From positions 51,218 to 115,217 of the forward strand of contig DATJPE010000083.1 in NCBI GenBank assembly GCA_035506535.1: 64,000 nucleotides of DNA. Direction: 5' to 3'. Shown in pieces: positions 17,537-25,023 of this stretch (positions within the stretch are counted from its first letter, which is position 1; each line of letters starts with the position of its first letter). The stretch comes from Actinomycetes bacterium (GTDB lineage: Bacteria > Actinomycetota > Actinomycetes > DATJPE01). The notes below the pieces were generated by a model. That model ran no database searches. It had not been told where the DNA came from and worked only from the letters and a program-made list of their open reading frames with translations. The position numbers and the translations under genes were made by a program.

Positions 17537-18481
17537 GTGTCTGCTCGTCGTGCGTTGTCCGCTCGTCGCCGCTACCTGGGCCGCCGGGTCGCGGTCGGGG
17601 CTGCCCTCGCGGCGCTGGCGGCCACCACCCTCGGTGTCGGGAGCGCCCATGCGGCGACCGACACCTCGCCGCTGACGCTCGCCGTCGGGCCGAACTGCAC
17701 GCTGAGCGCGGACACCCCGCAGGCTGGCCAGAACACGCTGACGGACTCCACCACGCCGACCCTGACCAGCGTCGCCTGGGCGCACTCGCGCGTGACGGTC
17801 AAGCCCAAGACCACGGTCCGGGTGACGGTCAAGCTCTCCGACGACTGCGCGGGGTCACGCGACGTCATCCTCGAGCTGCGCAACGCGACCACCCACCAGA
17901 CGAGCTACCTCGACACCAACTACGTGTCCTCGACGGTGACGTCGACGGCGATCGTCGACACGTGGAACGCCGACGTCCCCCTGTACGGCACCGACGCGGG
18001 GAGCATCAGCATCTCCCACGTGCTGGTGCTCTCCGGCTTCACCAGCCTGGTCTACGACGCGACGTCGGGCGCGGTCATCAGCTACACGCCGCAGGACGAC
18101 CAGGTGAGCGACTCCGACTACAAGTCCCTCACGCCGGCCAAGGCCACCAAGGTCGCGGTCGTCGCCTCGACCTACCTGACGGCCGACGCGGCGCCGGAGC
18201 CGGGCAAGGTCGGCAAGACGCTGAGCGTCAAGGCGACCCTGAAGAAGATCCGGACGTCGGCGTACGCCGCGCTCGCGTCGACGTACGTCAGCATCCAGTA
18301 CAAGTCCCCAGGGTCGCGGACCTGGCACACGCTGAAGAAGGTCAAGACCTCCTCGACGGGGGTCGCGGCGACGACGTACAAGCCGTCCAAGAAGGGCACG
18401 TACAGCTTCCGGGCCGTCTACACCGGGTCGACGTACGTCGCTGCCGCGACCAGCGCGACCGACACCGTCAAGGTCTCCTAG
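17537..18481 (+). CDS. Secreted protein with a C-terminal Ig-like module
   Basis: This 314-residue protein starts with a long Arg-rich signal peptide (ARRALSARRRYLGRRV, hydrophobic core, SAHA-type site). The N-terminal half has paired Cys (PNCTLS and DDCAGSRD). The C-terminal 110 residues, with repeats such as ASTYLTADAAPEPG and TYSFRAVYTGSTYVAAATS, look like a bacterial Ig-like or cell-wall beta-sandwich domain rich in Thr, Ser and Lys. GTG 17537 has GTGGAGG about 9 bases upstream. It may bind cell-wall glycans or form a surface structure, but that is inference. It stands alone between miaA and dapF and is followed by repeat-rich sequence. Confidence 0.72.
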   Translation: MSARRALSARRRYLGRRVAVGAALAALAATTLGVGSAHAATDTSPLTLAVGPNCTLSADTPQAGQNTLTDSTTPTLTSVAWAHSRVTVKPKTTVRVTVKLSDDCAGSRDVILELRNATTHQTSYLDTNYVSSTVTSTAIVDTWNADVPLYGTDAGSISISHVLVLSGFTSLVYDATSGAVISYTPQDDQVSDSDYKSLTPAKATKVAVVASTYLTADAAPEPGKVGKTLSVKATLKKIRTSAYAALASTYVSIQYKSPGSRTWHTLKKVKTSSTGVAATTYKPSKKGTYSFRAVYTGSTYVAAATSATDTVKVS

Positions 18482-18506
18482 CCGGGCCGGGCCTGCCACC
18501 CGCGCT

Positions 18507-18561
18507 GATTCCGCGCAATCGGGGGGTGGGCGTGCGGTGCGCTGCGCGATTCCGCGCCATC
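18507..18561. repeat. Family D repeat, dimer copy 1
   Basis: Two copies of GATTCCGCGC(A/C)ATC start at 18507 and 18548, 41 bases apart, each followed by a G-run. The same 14-mer, or its complement, recurs as dimers with 41-42 base spacing at 50107/50148 and 50496/50538, and singly at 50268. The unit is a near-palindrome (GATT...AATC). Confidence 0.7.
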
Positions 18562-18639
18562 GGGGCGCGGCGGGGGGTGCGCCGAGCCCGCGGCAGCGGG
18601 GACGATGCGTCACGCGGCCCGGTCGACGCCGCCCGTTCC

Positions 18640-18715
18640 CCCGTCCGGTGGCGGCTGGTACGTCACTGCGCGGGCTGCGAGTGACGTGTAACCCGCCGCA
18701 AGTGCCCTGTCGGAG
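18640..18715. repeat. Palindromic repeat family B, copy 1
   Basis: About 75 bases containing tacgtcact, gggctgcgagtgacgtgta and acccgccgcaagtgccctg match the sequence at 45536-45612 almost base for base, including flanks. It can fold into an imperfect hairpin with a tgacgt core. The 275 bases between the secreted-protein gene and dapF hold this element and the family D dimer; no gene is seen there. Confidence 0.7.
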
Positions 18716-18756
18716 CGGCCGGGACGGCGGTCGGCGGGCGGACCTAGGCTGGTGGC

Positions 18757-19782
18757 GTGGCCGAGGTCGTCGAGGGGCACGGCGGGGAGCCCGTCGAGGG
18801 GCACGGCGTGGAGGTCGTCAGGGGGGACGCCGTCGAGTTCGTCAAGGGGCACGGAACGGAGAACGACTTCGTGCTGCTGCCCGACCCCGACGGCACGCTC
18901 GTGCTCACCGCGGAGCAGGTCCGGGCGATCTGCGACCGGCACCGCGGCATCGGCGCCGACGGTGTGCTGCGCGTCGTCCGGACGGCGAAGTCGCTCGAGC
19001 CCGACGTCGAGCCGCTGGCCGACGAGGCGGAGTGGTTCATGGACTACCGCAACGCCGACGGCTCGCTGTCGGAGATGTGCGGCAACGGCGTACGCGTCTT
19101 CATCCGGTTCCTGCTCGACGAGGGCTGGGCGTCCGGCTCGAGCATTCCGGTGGCGACCCGAGGCGGCGTACGGCGTGCCCGCGTCGAGCCAGACTCCACC
19201 ATCGCCGTCGACATGGGCGCGCCGGTGGCGCGTCGGGGAGGCCTGACCGAGGTGCGCATCGGTGAGACGTCGTGGGCCGCCACCGCCCTCGACATCCCCA
19301 ATCCGCACGCGGTCGTCGTCGTCGACGACCTCGCCGAAGCGGGGGCGCTGCTGGCAGCGGCCGAGGCGCGCCCCGGCGACCCCTACCCGGGCGTCCACAT
19401 CCCGGGCCGCCTGTTCCCTGATGGCGTCAATGTCGAGTTCGTGCGCATCGACGAGCCCGGTCACCTGGCGATGCGCGTCTTCGAGCGCGGGGTCGGTGAG
19501 ACGAGGTCCTGCGGTACGGGCGCGTGCGCCGCGGTCGTCGCCGCTCGAGACCGCCTCGGCGCGGGGGCCCCGGAGCAGTGGCAGGTCAGCGTGCCGGGCG
19601 GCGTGCTGCGGGTGACCCAGCGCGGTGAGCCCGGCTCCGCGAGGCGGGAGCGGCCTGAGCACGCGGGCGAGGCGGGATGGTTCGAGTTCTCGACGGAGCG
19701 CGACCTCGGCGGCTCGGTCGAGCTGGCCGGGCCGGCCGTACTCGTCGCCCGCGGCTCCCTGGACCTCGACGCCCTCGGCTGA
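18757..19782 (+). CDS. dapF: Diaminopimelate epimerase
   Basis: This enzyme (up to 341 residues) converts LL- to meso-diaminopimelate for lysine and peptidoglycan. The two catalytic Cys lie in SEMCGNGVR and RSCGTGACA; other hallmarks are KGHGTENDF and DIPNPHAVV. The N-terminus before KGHGTENDF is about 30 residues of imperfect repeats (VEGHGGEP, VEGHGVEV), which DapF proteins normally lack. An internal GTG at 18808 has GAGGGG six bases upstream inside the repeat and may be the true start (324 residues). A second extension near the C-terminus (GSARRERPEHAGEAGWFEF) is also unusual. No operon partner is close. Confidence 0.92.
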   Translation: MAEVVEGHGGEPVEGHGVEVVRGDAVEFVKGHGTENDFVLLPDPDGTLVLTAEQVRAICDRHRGIGADGVLRVVRTAKSLEPDVEPLADEAEWFMDYRNADGSLSEMCGNGVRVFIRFLLDEGWASGSSIPVATRGGVRRARVEPDSTIAVDMGAPVARRGGLTEVRIGETSWAATALDIPNPHAVVVVDDLAEAGALLAAAEARPGDPYPGVHIPGRLFPDGVNVEFVRIDEPGHLAMRVFERGVGETRSCGTGACAAVVAARDRLGAGAPEQWQVSVPGGVLRVTQRGEPGSARRERPEHAGEAGWFEFSTERDLGGSVELAGPAVLVARGSLDLDALG

Positions 19783-19807
19783 CCGCTGCCGCCCCGACCC
19801 GCCCCGA

Positions 19808-19868
19808 GACCACCCTGGTGGTGGTTGACCACCCGGAGCCAGGGCGGTGAACCGCCACCGGGGTGGTC
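19808..19868. repeat. Palindromic repeat family C, copy 1
   Basis: An inverted repeat pairs gaccaccctggtggtggtt (19808-19826) with aaccgccaccggggtggtc (19850-19868), allowing two G-U pairs. A second copy is at 52760-52821. It lies between dapF and hflX and may terminate dapF transcripts; no U-run follows. Confidence 0.75.
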
Positions 19869-19962
19869 ACGGTGCGAAACCCGGGCCACGAGTGCGGGGC
19901 GGACGGGCGTCGGCGCAACTGGGTCGCTGCCCGCCGCGGCGGCGTGCGACCCTGGAGGGACG

Positions 19963-21423
19963 ATGACTGACGCCGCACCCGAGCACGCCCTGGACCGGGC
20001 CGACCTCATGGACCCGGACGACGACGGATCCTTCGAGCTCGAGGAGCGCCAGGCGCTTCGCCGGGTCGCGGGTCTGTCGACCGAGCTCGAGGACATCACC
20101 GAGGTCGAGTACCGCCAGGTACGTCTCGAGCGAGTCGTGCTCGTCGGTGTGTGGACCGAGGGCACGCCGGCGGACGCCGAGAACAGCCTGCGCGAGCTGG
20201 CGGCCCTGGCCGAGACGGCCGGCTCGGAGGTCCTCGAGGGGCTGGTCCAGCGCCGGGACAAGCCGGACGCGGCGACCTACATCGGCTCCGGCAAGGCCAA
20301 GCAGTTGCGCGACGTCGTCGTCGCGACCGGCGCCGACACGGTGATCTGCGACGGCGAGCTGACCCCGGGCCAGCTCAACCACCTGGAGAACATCGTCAAG
20401 GTCAAGGTCGTCGACCGGACGGCGCTGATCCTCGACATCTTCGCCCAGCACGCGCGCAGCCGGGAGGGCAAGGCGCAGGTCAGCCTGGCGCAGATGGAGT
20501 ACATGCTCCCGCGGCTGCGCGGCTGGGGTGAGTCGATGTCCCGGCAGGCGGGCGGTCGCGTCGCCGGCGGCGCCGGGATCGGCGGCCGAGGACCCGGCGA
20601 GACCAAGATCGAGACGGACCGTCGGCGGATCCGTACGTCCATGGCGAGGGTGCGCCGCGAGATCAAGGAGATGGGCAAGGCGCGTCAGACGCAGCGGGCC
20701 GAGCGTCGCCGCAACGACGTACCGTCGGTCGCGATCACCGGCTACACCAACGCCGGCAAGTCCAGCCTGCTCAACCGGATCACTGGCGCGAACGTGCTCG
20801 TCGAGAACGCGCTGTTCGCGACGCTGGACCCGACGGTGCGGCGCGCGGAGACCCCCGACGGGCGGACGTTCACGCTGACCGACACCGTCGGTTTCGTCCG
20901 CCACCTGCCGCACACGCTGGTCGACGCGTTCCGCTCGACCCTGGAGGAGGTGGCGCAAGCCGACCTCGTCCTGCACGTCGTCGACGCCAGTGACGCCGAC
21001 CCGGAGTCGCAGATCGCGGCGGTACGCGAGGTGCTGGCCGAGATCGGCGCGGCGCACGTACCCGAGCTCGTCGTGCTCAACAAGGCCGACGTGGCCCCGA
21101 CGGAGACCCTGGCCCGGCTGCGTCGCCGCGAGCCGCACAGCGTGACGGTGTCCGCGCGGACCGGAGCCGGCGTCGAGGACCTGCTGGCCGCGATCGAGCA
21201 CGACCTGCCCCGGCCGCGGGTCGAGGTCGACGTGCTGGTGCCCTACGCCCAGGGCCGCCTCGTGGCCCGCGTCCACGACGAGGGCGAGGTGCTCGCCGAG
21301 GAGCACACGGCCGACGGTACGTCGCTGCGCGCCCGCGTCGGCCCCCGCCTGGCTGCCGACCTGGCCCCCTACGCCGCCACCCCCATGCCTAGGCCCACCC
21401 CCACCCCCACCCCCGCCCCCTGA
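19963..21423 (+). CDS. hflX: Ribosome-associated GTPase HflX
   Basis: This 486-residue protein has the HflX N-terminal domain (ALAETAGSEVLEGLVQRRDK, then TYIGSGKAKQLRD), a coiled linker with GGRGPGETKIETDRRRIR, and the G domain: G1 GYTNAGKSSLL, G3 DTVGFVRHLPH, G4 NKAD. HflX splits stalled or stressed ribosomes. ATG 19963 has GGAGGG at good spacing. The C-terminus ends in a Pro/Thr tail (MPRPTPTPTPAP) encoded by C-rich repeats that continue past the stop, so the tail is probably slippage-derived. A family A palindrome follows downstream. Confidence 0.93.
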   Translation: MTDAAPEHALDRADLMDPDDDGSFELEERQALRRVAGLSTELEDITEVEYRQVRLERVVLVGVWTEGTPADAENSLRELAALAETAGSEVLEGLVQRRDKPDAATYIGSGKAKQLRDVVVATGADTVICDGELTPGQLNHLENIVKVKVVDRTALILDIFAQHARSREGKAQVSLAQMEYMLPRLRGWGESMSRQAGGRVAGGAGIGGRGPGETKIETDRRRIRTSMARVRREIKEMGKARQTQRAERRRNDVPSVAITGYTNAGKSSLLNRITGANVLVENALFATLDPTVRRAETPDGRTFTLTDTVGFVRHLPHTLVDAFRSTLEEVAQADLVLHVVDASDADPESQIAAVREVLAEIGAAHVPELVVLNKADVAPTETLARLRRREPHSVTVSARTGAGVEDLLAAIEHDLPRPRVEVDVLVPYAQGRLVARVHDEGEVLAEEHTADGTSLRARVGPRLAADLAPYAATPMPRPTPTPTPAP

Positions 21424-21460
21424 CCCCGGCCCCCTGACCCCGGCCCCCTGACCCCGGCCG
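21418..21460. repeat. 14-bp tandem repeat after hflX
   Basis: Three consecutive copies of tgaccccggccccc begin at the hflX stop codon itself, so each unit supplies a TGA in the hflX frame or a neighbouring one. It continues the C-rich low-complexity 3' end of hflX. Confidence 0.8.
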
Positions 21461-21478
21461 TGACCCCTCTCTTTTCTC

Positions 21479-21529
21479 GAATGAACGCGGCGTTGTTCCA
21501 ATAGGTGTGACTGAACGCCGCGTTCATTC
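21479..21529. repeat. Palindromic repeat family A, copy 2
   Basis: A 16-base perfect stem (21479-21494 with 21514-21529, gaatgaacgcggcgtt and complement) has a loop carrying ccaataggtgtgact, the reverse orientation of the loop in copy 1. It sits between hflX and the DinG-like gene and could act as a terminator. Confidence 0.8.
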
Positions 21530-21634
21530 CAAAGAGCGGTGAGAAGGCGGAGGGCGGGGTACGTCGGCCCGGGTACGTCGGCCGGGGAGGTCCACAGGGC
21601 GGTTTGCGAGGACGTCGCGTGCCACCGGGTGAGC

Positions 21635-21805
21635 GAGGATGGACGCCGTGCCCGAGCCGACGCTTCGTGAGGATGGACGCCGTGGCCGAGCCGAGCGCTT
21701 CGTGAGGATGGACGCCGTGGCCGAGCCGGCGCTTCGTGAGGATGGACGGCGTGGCTGAGCCGGCGCTTCGTGAGGATGGACGGCGTGGCTGAGCCAACGC
21801 TTCGT
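21635..21805 (+). repeat. Five tandem copies of a ribosome-site/start-codon module
   Basis: Units of 34, 35, 34, 34 and 34 bases start at 21635, 21669, 21704, 21738 and 21772. Each begins GAGGATGGACGCCGTG or GAGGATGGACGGCGTG, followed by (G/C)CCGAGCC or GCTGAGCC and a CGCTTCGT end. Each unit therefore carries an AGGA ribosome site, an ATG and a GTG, with AGGA and GTG correctly spaced. Only the last GTG (21785) opens the helicase frame; the others open short frames. Confidence 0.92.
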
Positions 21806-24067
21806 GAGGCCCTCGCGGCGGCGGTCGCGGCGATCGGCGGATCGACGCGAGAGGGTCAGGTCCGGATGGCCGAGGCCGTGGCGCGCGCGATGTCCTCCAG
21901 CGAGGGGGACGGTGGGCGTGTCGCTGGGTCACCCGGCGCCCCACGCCCGGGTCCGGCGCGCGCGAGCGACCACACGCCGGCCGACCACGACGATGGCGAG
22001 CCGACAGAGCCGGCCGGCGACGAGCCGACAGTGCCGGCCGGCGACGAACCGTCCGACGTAGGCGACCACGGGCCGTCGGCCAGCCCCGAAGACGGCTGGC
22101 GCCTGGACGGCGGCGAGCGGGGGCCGGCAGACGTACCTGAGCCGCCGCGGTCCGAGCGCGACGGCGGCAGCGACGACGGGCGGCGGGCAGGAACCCACCT
22201 GCTGGTCCAGGCCGGGACCGGCACCGGCAAGTCCCTGGCCTACCTCGTGCCCGCGGTGCTGCACGCCCTGCGCACGGGCGACCACGTCATCGTGGCCACG
22301 GCCACCATCGCGCTGCAGCGCCAACTCGTCGAGCGGGACCTGCCGGTGGTCGCCGCGGCGTTGGCGCCGCTGACCCGCCGGCCGCCGACGTACGCGATCC
22401 TCAAGGGCCGCCACCACTACCTGTGCCGGCACCGCCTCGAGGAGGGTCCGCAGCCCGACGACGACAACGACACGCTGTTCGACCCGGCGCCGTCGACGCC
22501 CCTCGGCAAGGACGTACGACGCATCCGCGCCTGGGCCGAGAGGACCGAGACGGGAGACCGGGACGAGCTCGTCCCCGCGCCGGCGGAACGGGCCTGGCGC
22601 GCCCTGTCGGTGACCTCGCACGAGTGCCTGGGCGCGGCGCGGTGCCGCTACTCCGACGAGTGCTTCTCCGAGCTGGCGCGCGAGCACGCCCGCCGCGCCG
22701 ACGTCGTGGTGACCAACCACGCCATGCTCGCCATCGACGCGGTCAGCGGGATCCCCCTGCTGCCCGAGCACGAGGTCGTCGTCGTCGACGAGGGCCACGA
22801 GCTGCTCGACCGGGTGACCGACGCGATCACCGACGAATTGACCGCGGCGGTCGCGGAGCGGGCGGCGCGCCGGGCCAAGCCGTACGTCTCCGCCGAGCTG
22901 CACGACCTGCTCCTCACCGCGGCCGGCTACCTCGAGGACGCCCTCGACCAGGCCCCCGAGGGGCGCGTGGAGCAGCTGGGCGGCGCGCTGTTCGACGCGC
23001 TCGTGGCTGTGCGCGACGCCTGCCACGCCGCGCTGTCGGGCTTCGGCAAGGCCTCCTCCGCGGCTCGCGAGCTGACCCTGGACGGTGCGTCCGAGCAGTC
23101 GGGCGATGGCGAGCAGGCGGCGAAGGTACGCGCCAAGGCCCTCGTCGACGAGGTCCACGAGATGGCCGGCCGGGTCGTCGCCGCGACCGAGCTCGACGTC
23201 GTGTGGGTCACCCGCTCGGAGCGGCGCGGCCCGGCCCTGTGGCGCGCGCCTCTGACGGTCGCCGGCCTGCTGCGCGAGTCGCTGTTCAGCGAACGTACCG
23301 CCGTGCTCACCTCCGCGACGCTGACCCTCGGCGGGTCCTTCGAACCGGTCGCCGGCGGGCTCGGCCTGCTCGGTGCGGACGCGCCCGCGTGGGAGGGCCT
23401 CGACGTCGGCTCGCCGTTCGACTACGCGCGGCAGGGGATCCTGTACGTCGCCCGGCACCTCCCGCCCCCCGGACGAGACGGCCTGCCCGAGGAGGCGATG
23501 GCCGAGCTGGCCTCGCTCGTCGAGGCCGCCGGCGGACGGACGTTGGGCTTGTTCTCCTCCATGCGGGGGGCGGAGCGTGCGGCGGAGTACCTGCGGGAGC
23601 GCGTCGACGTACCGGTCCTGTGCCAGGGCGACGACGCGACCGCGCAACTGGTCCGCGACTTCGCGGAGGACCCCGCCACCTGCCTGGTCGGGACGTTGTC
23701 GCTCTGGCAGGGCGTCGACGTCCCGGGCGAGGCGTGCACGCTGGTCGTCATCGACCGGATCCCCTTCCCGCGCCCGGACGACCCGCTCGCGTCGGCGCGG
23801 GCACGGGCAGTGGCCAAGGCCGGGGGCAACGGCTTCCTGGCGGTGTCGGCCACGACCGCGGCGCTGCTGCTGGCCCAGGGCGCGGGGCGGCTCATCCGCT
23901 CCCAGACCGACCGCGGGGTCGTCGCCGTGCTGGACCCCAGGCTGGTGACGGCCCGCTACGGGGACTTCCTGACCCGCTCGCTCCCCCCGTTCTGGCGGAC
24001 CACCGACGGCGAGGTGGCCCGAGCCGCCCTGCGCCGCCTGGCCGTCGCACCCGCCGCCCGGGCCTGA
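21785..24067 (+). CDS. DinG-family ATP-dependent DNA helicase
   Basis: This 760-residue XPD/DinG-type superfamily 2 helicase has a Q-like N-terminal motif (REGQVRMAEAV), Walker A QAGTGTGKSLAYL (about 143-150), four Cys around YLCRHR and HECLGAARCRYSDECF that could hold a 4Fe-4S cluster, the DEAH-type box VVVDEGHELLD, and C-terminal motifs LGLFSSMRGAERAAEYL and GRLIRSQTDRGVVAVLD. Such enzymes unwind DNA 5'-3'. An acidic, Pro/Gly-rich insert of about 95 residues lies between the Q motif and Walker A (around 38-135); relatives have a short link there. GTG 21785 is the last of five repeated starts. A perfect 23-bp hairpin follows the stop. Confidence 0.9.
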   Translation: MAEPTLREALAAAVAAIGGSTREGQVRMAEAVARAMSSSEGDGGRVAGSPGAPRPGPARASDHTPADHDDGEPTEPAGDEPTVPAGDEPSDVGDHGPSASPEDGWRLDGGERGPADVPEPPRSERDGGSDDGRRAGTHLLVQAGTGTGKSLAYLVPAVLHALRTGDHVIVATATIALQRQLVERDLPVVAAALAPLTRRPPTYAILKGRHHYLCRHRLEEGPQPDDDNDTLFDPAPSTPLGKDVRRIRAWAERTETGDRDELVPAPAERAWRALSVTSHECLGAARCRYSDECFSELAREHARRADVVVTNHAMLAIDAVSGIPLLPEHEVVVVDEGHELLDRVTDAITDELTAAVAERAARRAKPYVSAELHDLLLTAAGYLEDALDQAPEGRVEQLGGALFDALVAVRDACHAALSGFGKASSAARELTLDGASEQSGDGEQAAKVRAKALVDEVHEMAGRVVAATELDVVWVTRSERRGPALWRAPLTVAGLLRESLFSERTAVLTSATLTLGGSFEPVAGGLGLLGADAPAWEGLDVGSPFDYARQGILYVARHLPPPGRDGLPEEAMAELASLVEAAGGRTLGLFSSMRGAERAAEYLRERVDVPVLCQGDDATAQLVRDFAEDPATCLVGTLSLWQGVDVPGEACTLVVIDRIPFPRPDDPLASARARAVAKAGGNGFLAVSATTAALLLAQGAGRLIRSQTDRGVVAVLDPRLVTARYGDFLTRSLPPFWRTTDGEVARAALRRLAVAPAARA

Positions 24068-24091
24068 CCCCGCCCGGCTGACTCAGGCCCT

Positions 24092-24149
24092 CTTGTGGCG
24101 GGTTGTCCGTCGCTCGACGTCGTCGTAGCGACGGACAACCCGCCACAAG
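24092..24149. terminator. Perfect 23-bp hairpin, family B relative, after the helicase gene
   Basis: Arms 24092-24114 and 24127-24149 are exact reverse complements (starting cttgtggcgggttgtccgtc) with a 12-base loop. It lies 25 bases past the helicase stop and about 80 bases before the promoter of the giant-protein operon. It is related in its outer arms to the family B elements at 18640 and 45536. No U-run follows, so terminator function is inferred from stem strength and position. Confidence 0.75.
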
Positions 24150-24225
24150 TCGAGAGCGGGGCGACACAAGCGGCGGGGAGCGGCGGGGGCGGCGAGCGGT
24201 GCGCGGGTGTCACCTGACCGGACCA

Positions 24226-24255
24226 TTGGCAGGGCGGGATGGACGTCGCTAGGTT
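24226..24255 (+). promoter_or_regulatory. Candidate promoter of the giant-protein operon
   Basis: TTGGCA (24226-24231) and TAGGTT (24250-24255) are separated by 18 bases, a reasonable sigma-70-type match. It lies between the hairpin ending the helicase gene and a perfect ribosome site at 24281. Transcription would start near 24262. No obvious operator is seen. Confidence 0.45.
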
Positions 24256-24290
24256 GACTCTCGGCTCCCAGACGATCACGGGGAGGAGCC

Positions 24291-24317
24291 ATGACGATGA
24301 GAACAAGGCTCCGGTAG
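24291..24317 (+). CDS. Possible 8-residue leader peptide
   Basis: An ideal ribosome site (GGGAGGAG at 24281-24288) precedes an ATG at 24291 that encodes only MTMRTRLR and stops at 24317. The first large gene starts 7 bases later at a GTG with little ribosome site of its own. Ribosomes may therefore load at the leader and re-initiate. Alternatively, the strong site belongs to a start lost by mutation. Codons include tandem Arg/Thr but no clear attenuation signature. Confidence 0.4.
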   Translation: MTMRTRLR

Positions 24318-24324
24318 GCCGCTC

Positions 24325-25023
24325 GTGGCCGAGCGACCCGTCACGCCGAGTATCAGCCTGATCCAAGGCGGGGGGTCGATCGCCGGTCAGCTCCGTGCGC
24401 AGTCACTGGACCTGTCCGCGATCAAGGATCCGCGCGAGCGCGCGCTGGTCCAAAAGCAGCTGCAGGCCGTCCTGCCGGCGGTCGCGGTCAAGGCGGGCGC
24501 CACCGCGGCGCCGATGACCATCGGCCCGGACGACCTCGAACGGCTCGTCCCGGCGGCTGCCATCGCCGCCGCCGGCCTGGGCCCGGCGCGCACGCCGAGC
24601 CCCCCGCCCCCGGTGCTCTGGGAGCAGGACGGCAGCGCCCTGCTCGTCCAGGTCGCCGGCGTACGTGCCCGGCTCGGCGACGGGTACGTCGACATCGTCA
24701 TCCCCGTCACCTGCGACCAGACCGGACCCACCGAGGTCACCGTCACCTTCGTCGGCGGCTCCGCCGCGCGGCCCGCCGGCGGGGTCATGACCACCGAGGA
24801 CCACCCGCGCGGACCGGAGGTCGTCGTCGAGCGCTGGCCCGAGCCTCTGGTCGCCTTCGCCTGGGCCACCCTGGTCGGGGCCACGAGCGCCCTTTCCGGA
24901 GCCGTCGGGGTGGACACCTCCGGCCGGGCGCTCGTGCCCGCGGCCGTCACCTTCGCGCCCAACGGACTCACCGTCGTGCCGATCGGGCGGCACGCCTTCG
25001 TCCAGACACCGGTCGGCCCATGA
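24325..25023 (+). CDS. Uncharacterised protein, first gene of the giant-protein operon
   Basis: This 232-residue protein has no signal peptide, membrane helix or recognised domain. An N-terminal helical segment (RAQSLDLSAIKDPRERALVQKQLQAVL) is followed by a Pro-rich linker (RTPSPPPP) and a beta-rich half with GYVDIVIPVTCDQTGPTEVTVTFVGG and a C-terminal VVPIGRHAFVQTPVGP. The GTG at 24325 follows a leader peptide stop by 7 bases. The stop overlaps the ATG of the 3341-residue gene by 4 bases (ATGA), so expression is tied to it. It may be an assembly partner or adaptor of that protein; this is inference. Confidence 0.7.
   Translation: MAERPVTPSISLIQGGGSIAGQLRAQSLDLSAIKDPRERALVQKQLQAVLPAVAVKAGATAAPMTIGPDDLERLVPAAAIAAAGLGPARTPSPPPPVLWEQDGSALLVQVAGVRARLGDGYVDIVIPVTCDQTGPTEVTVTFVGGSAARPAGGVMTTEDHPRGPEVVVERWPEPLVAFAWATLVGATSALSGAVGVDTSGRALVPAAVTFAPNGLTVVPIGRHAFVQTPVGP

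Noticed and set aside
21635..21805. The five-unit repeat as a CRISPR array
   Set aside because: Units abut without variable spacers and are not palindromic; they copy the helicase start region.
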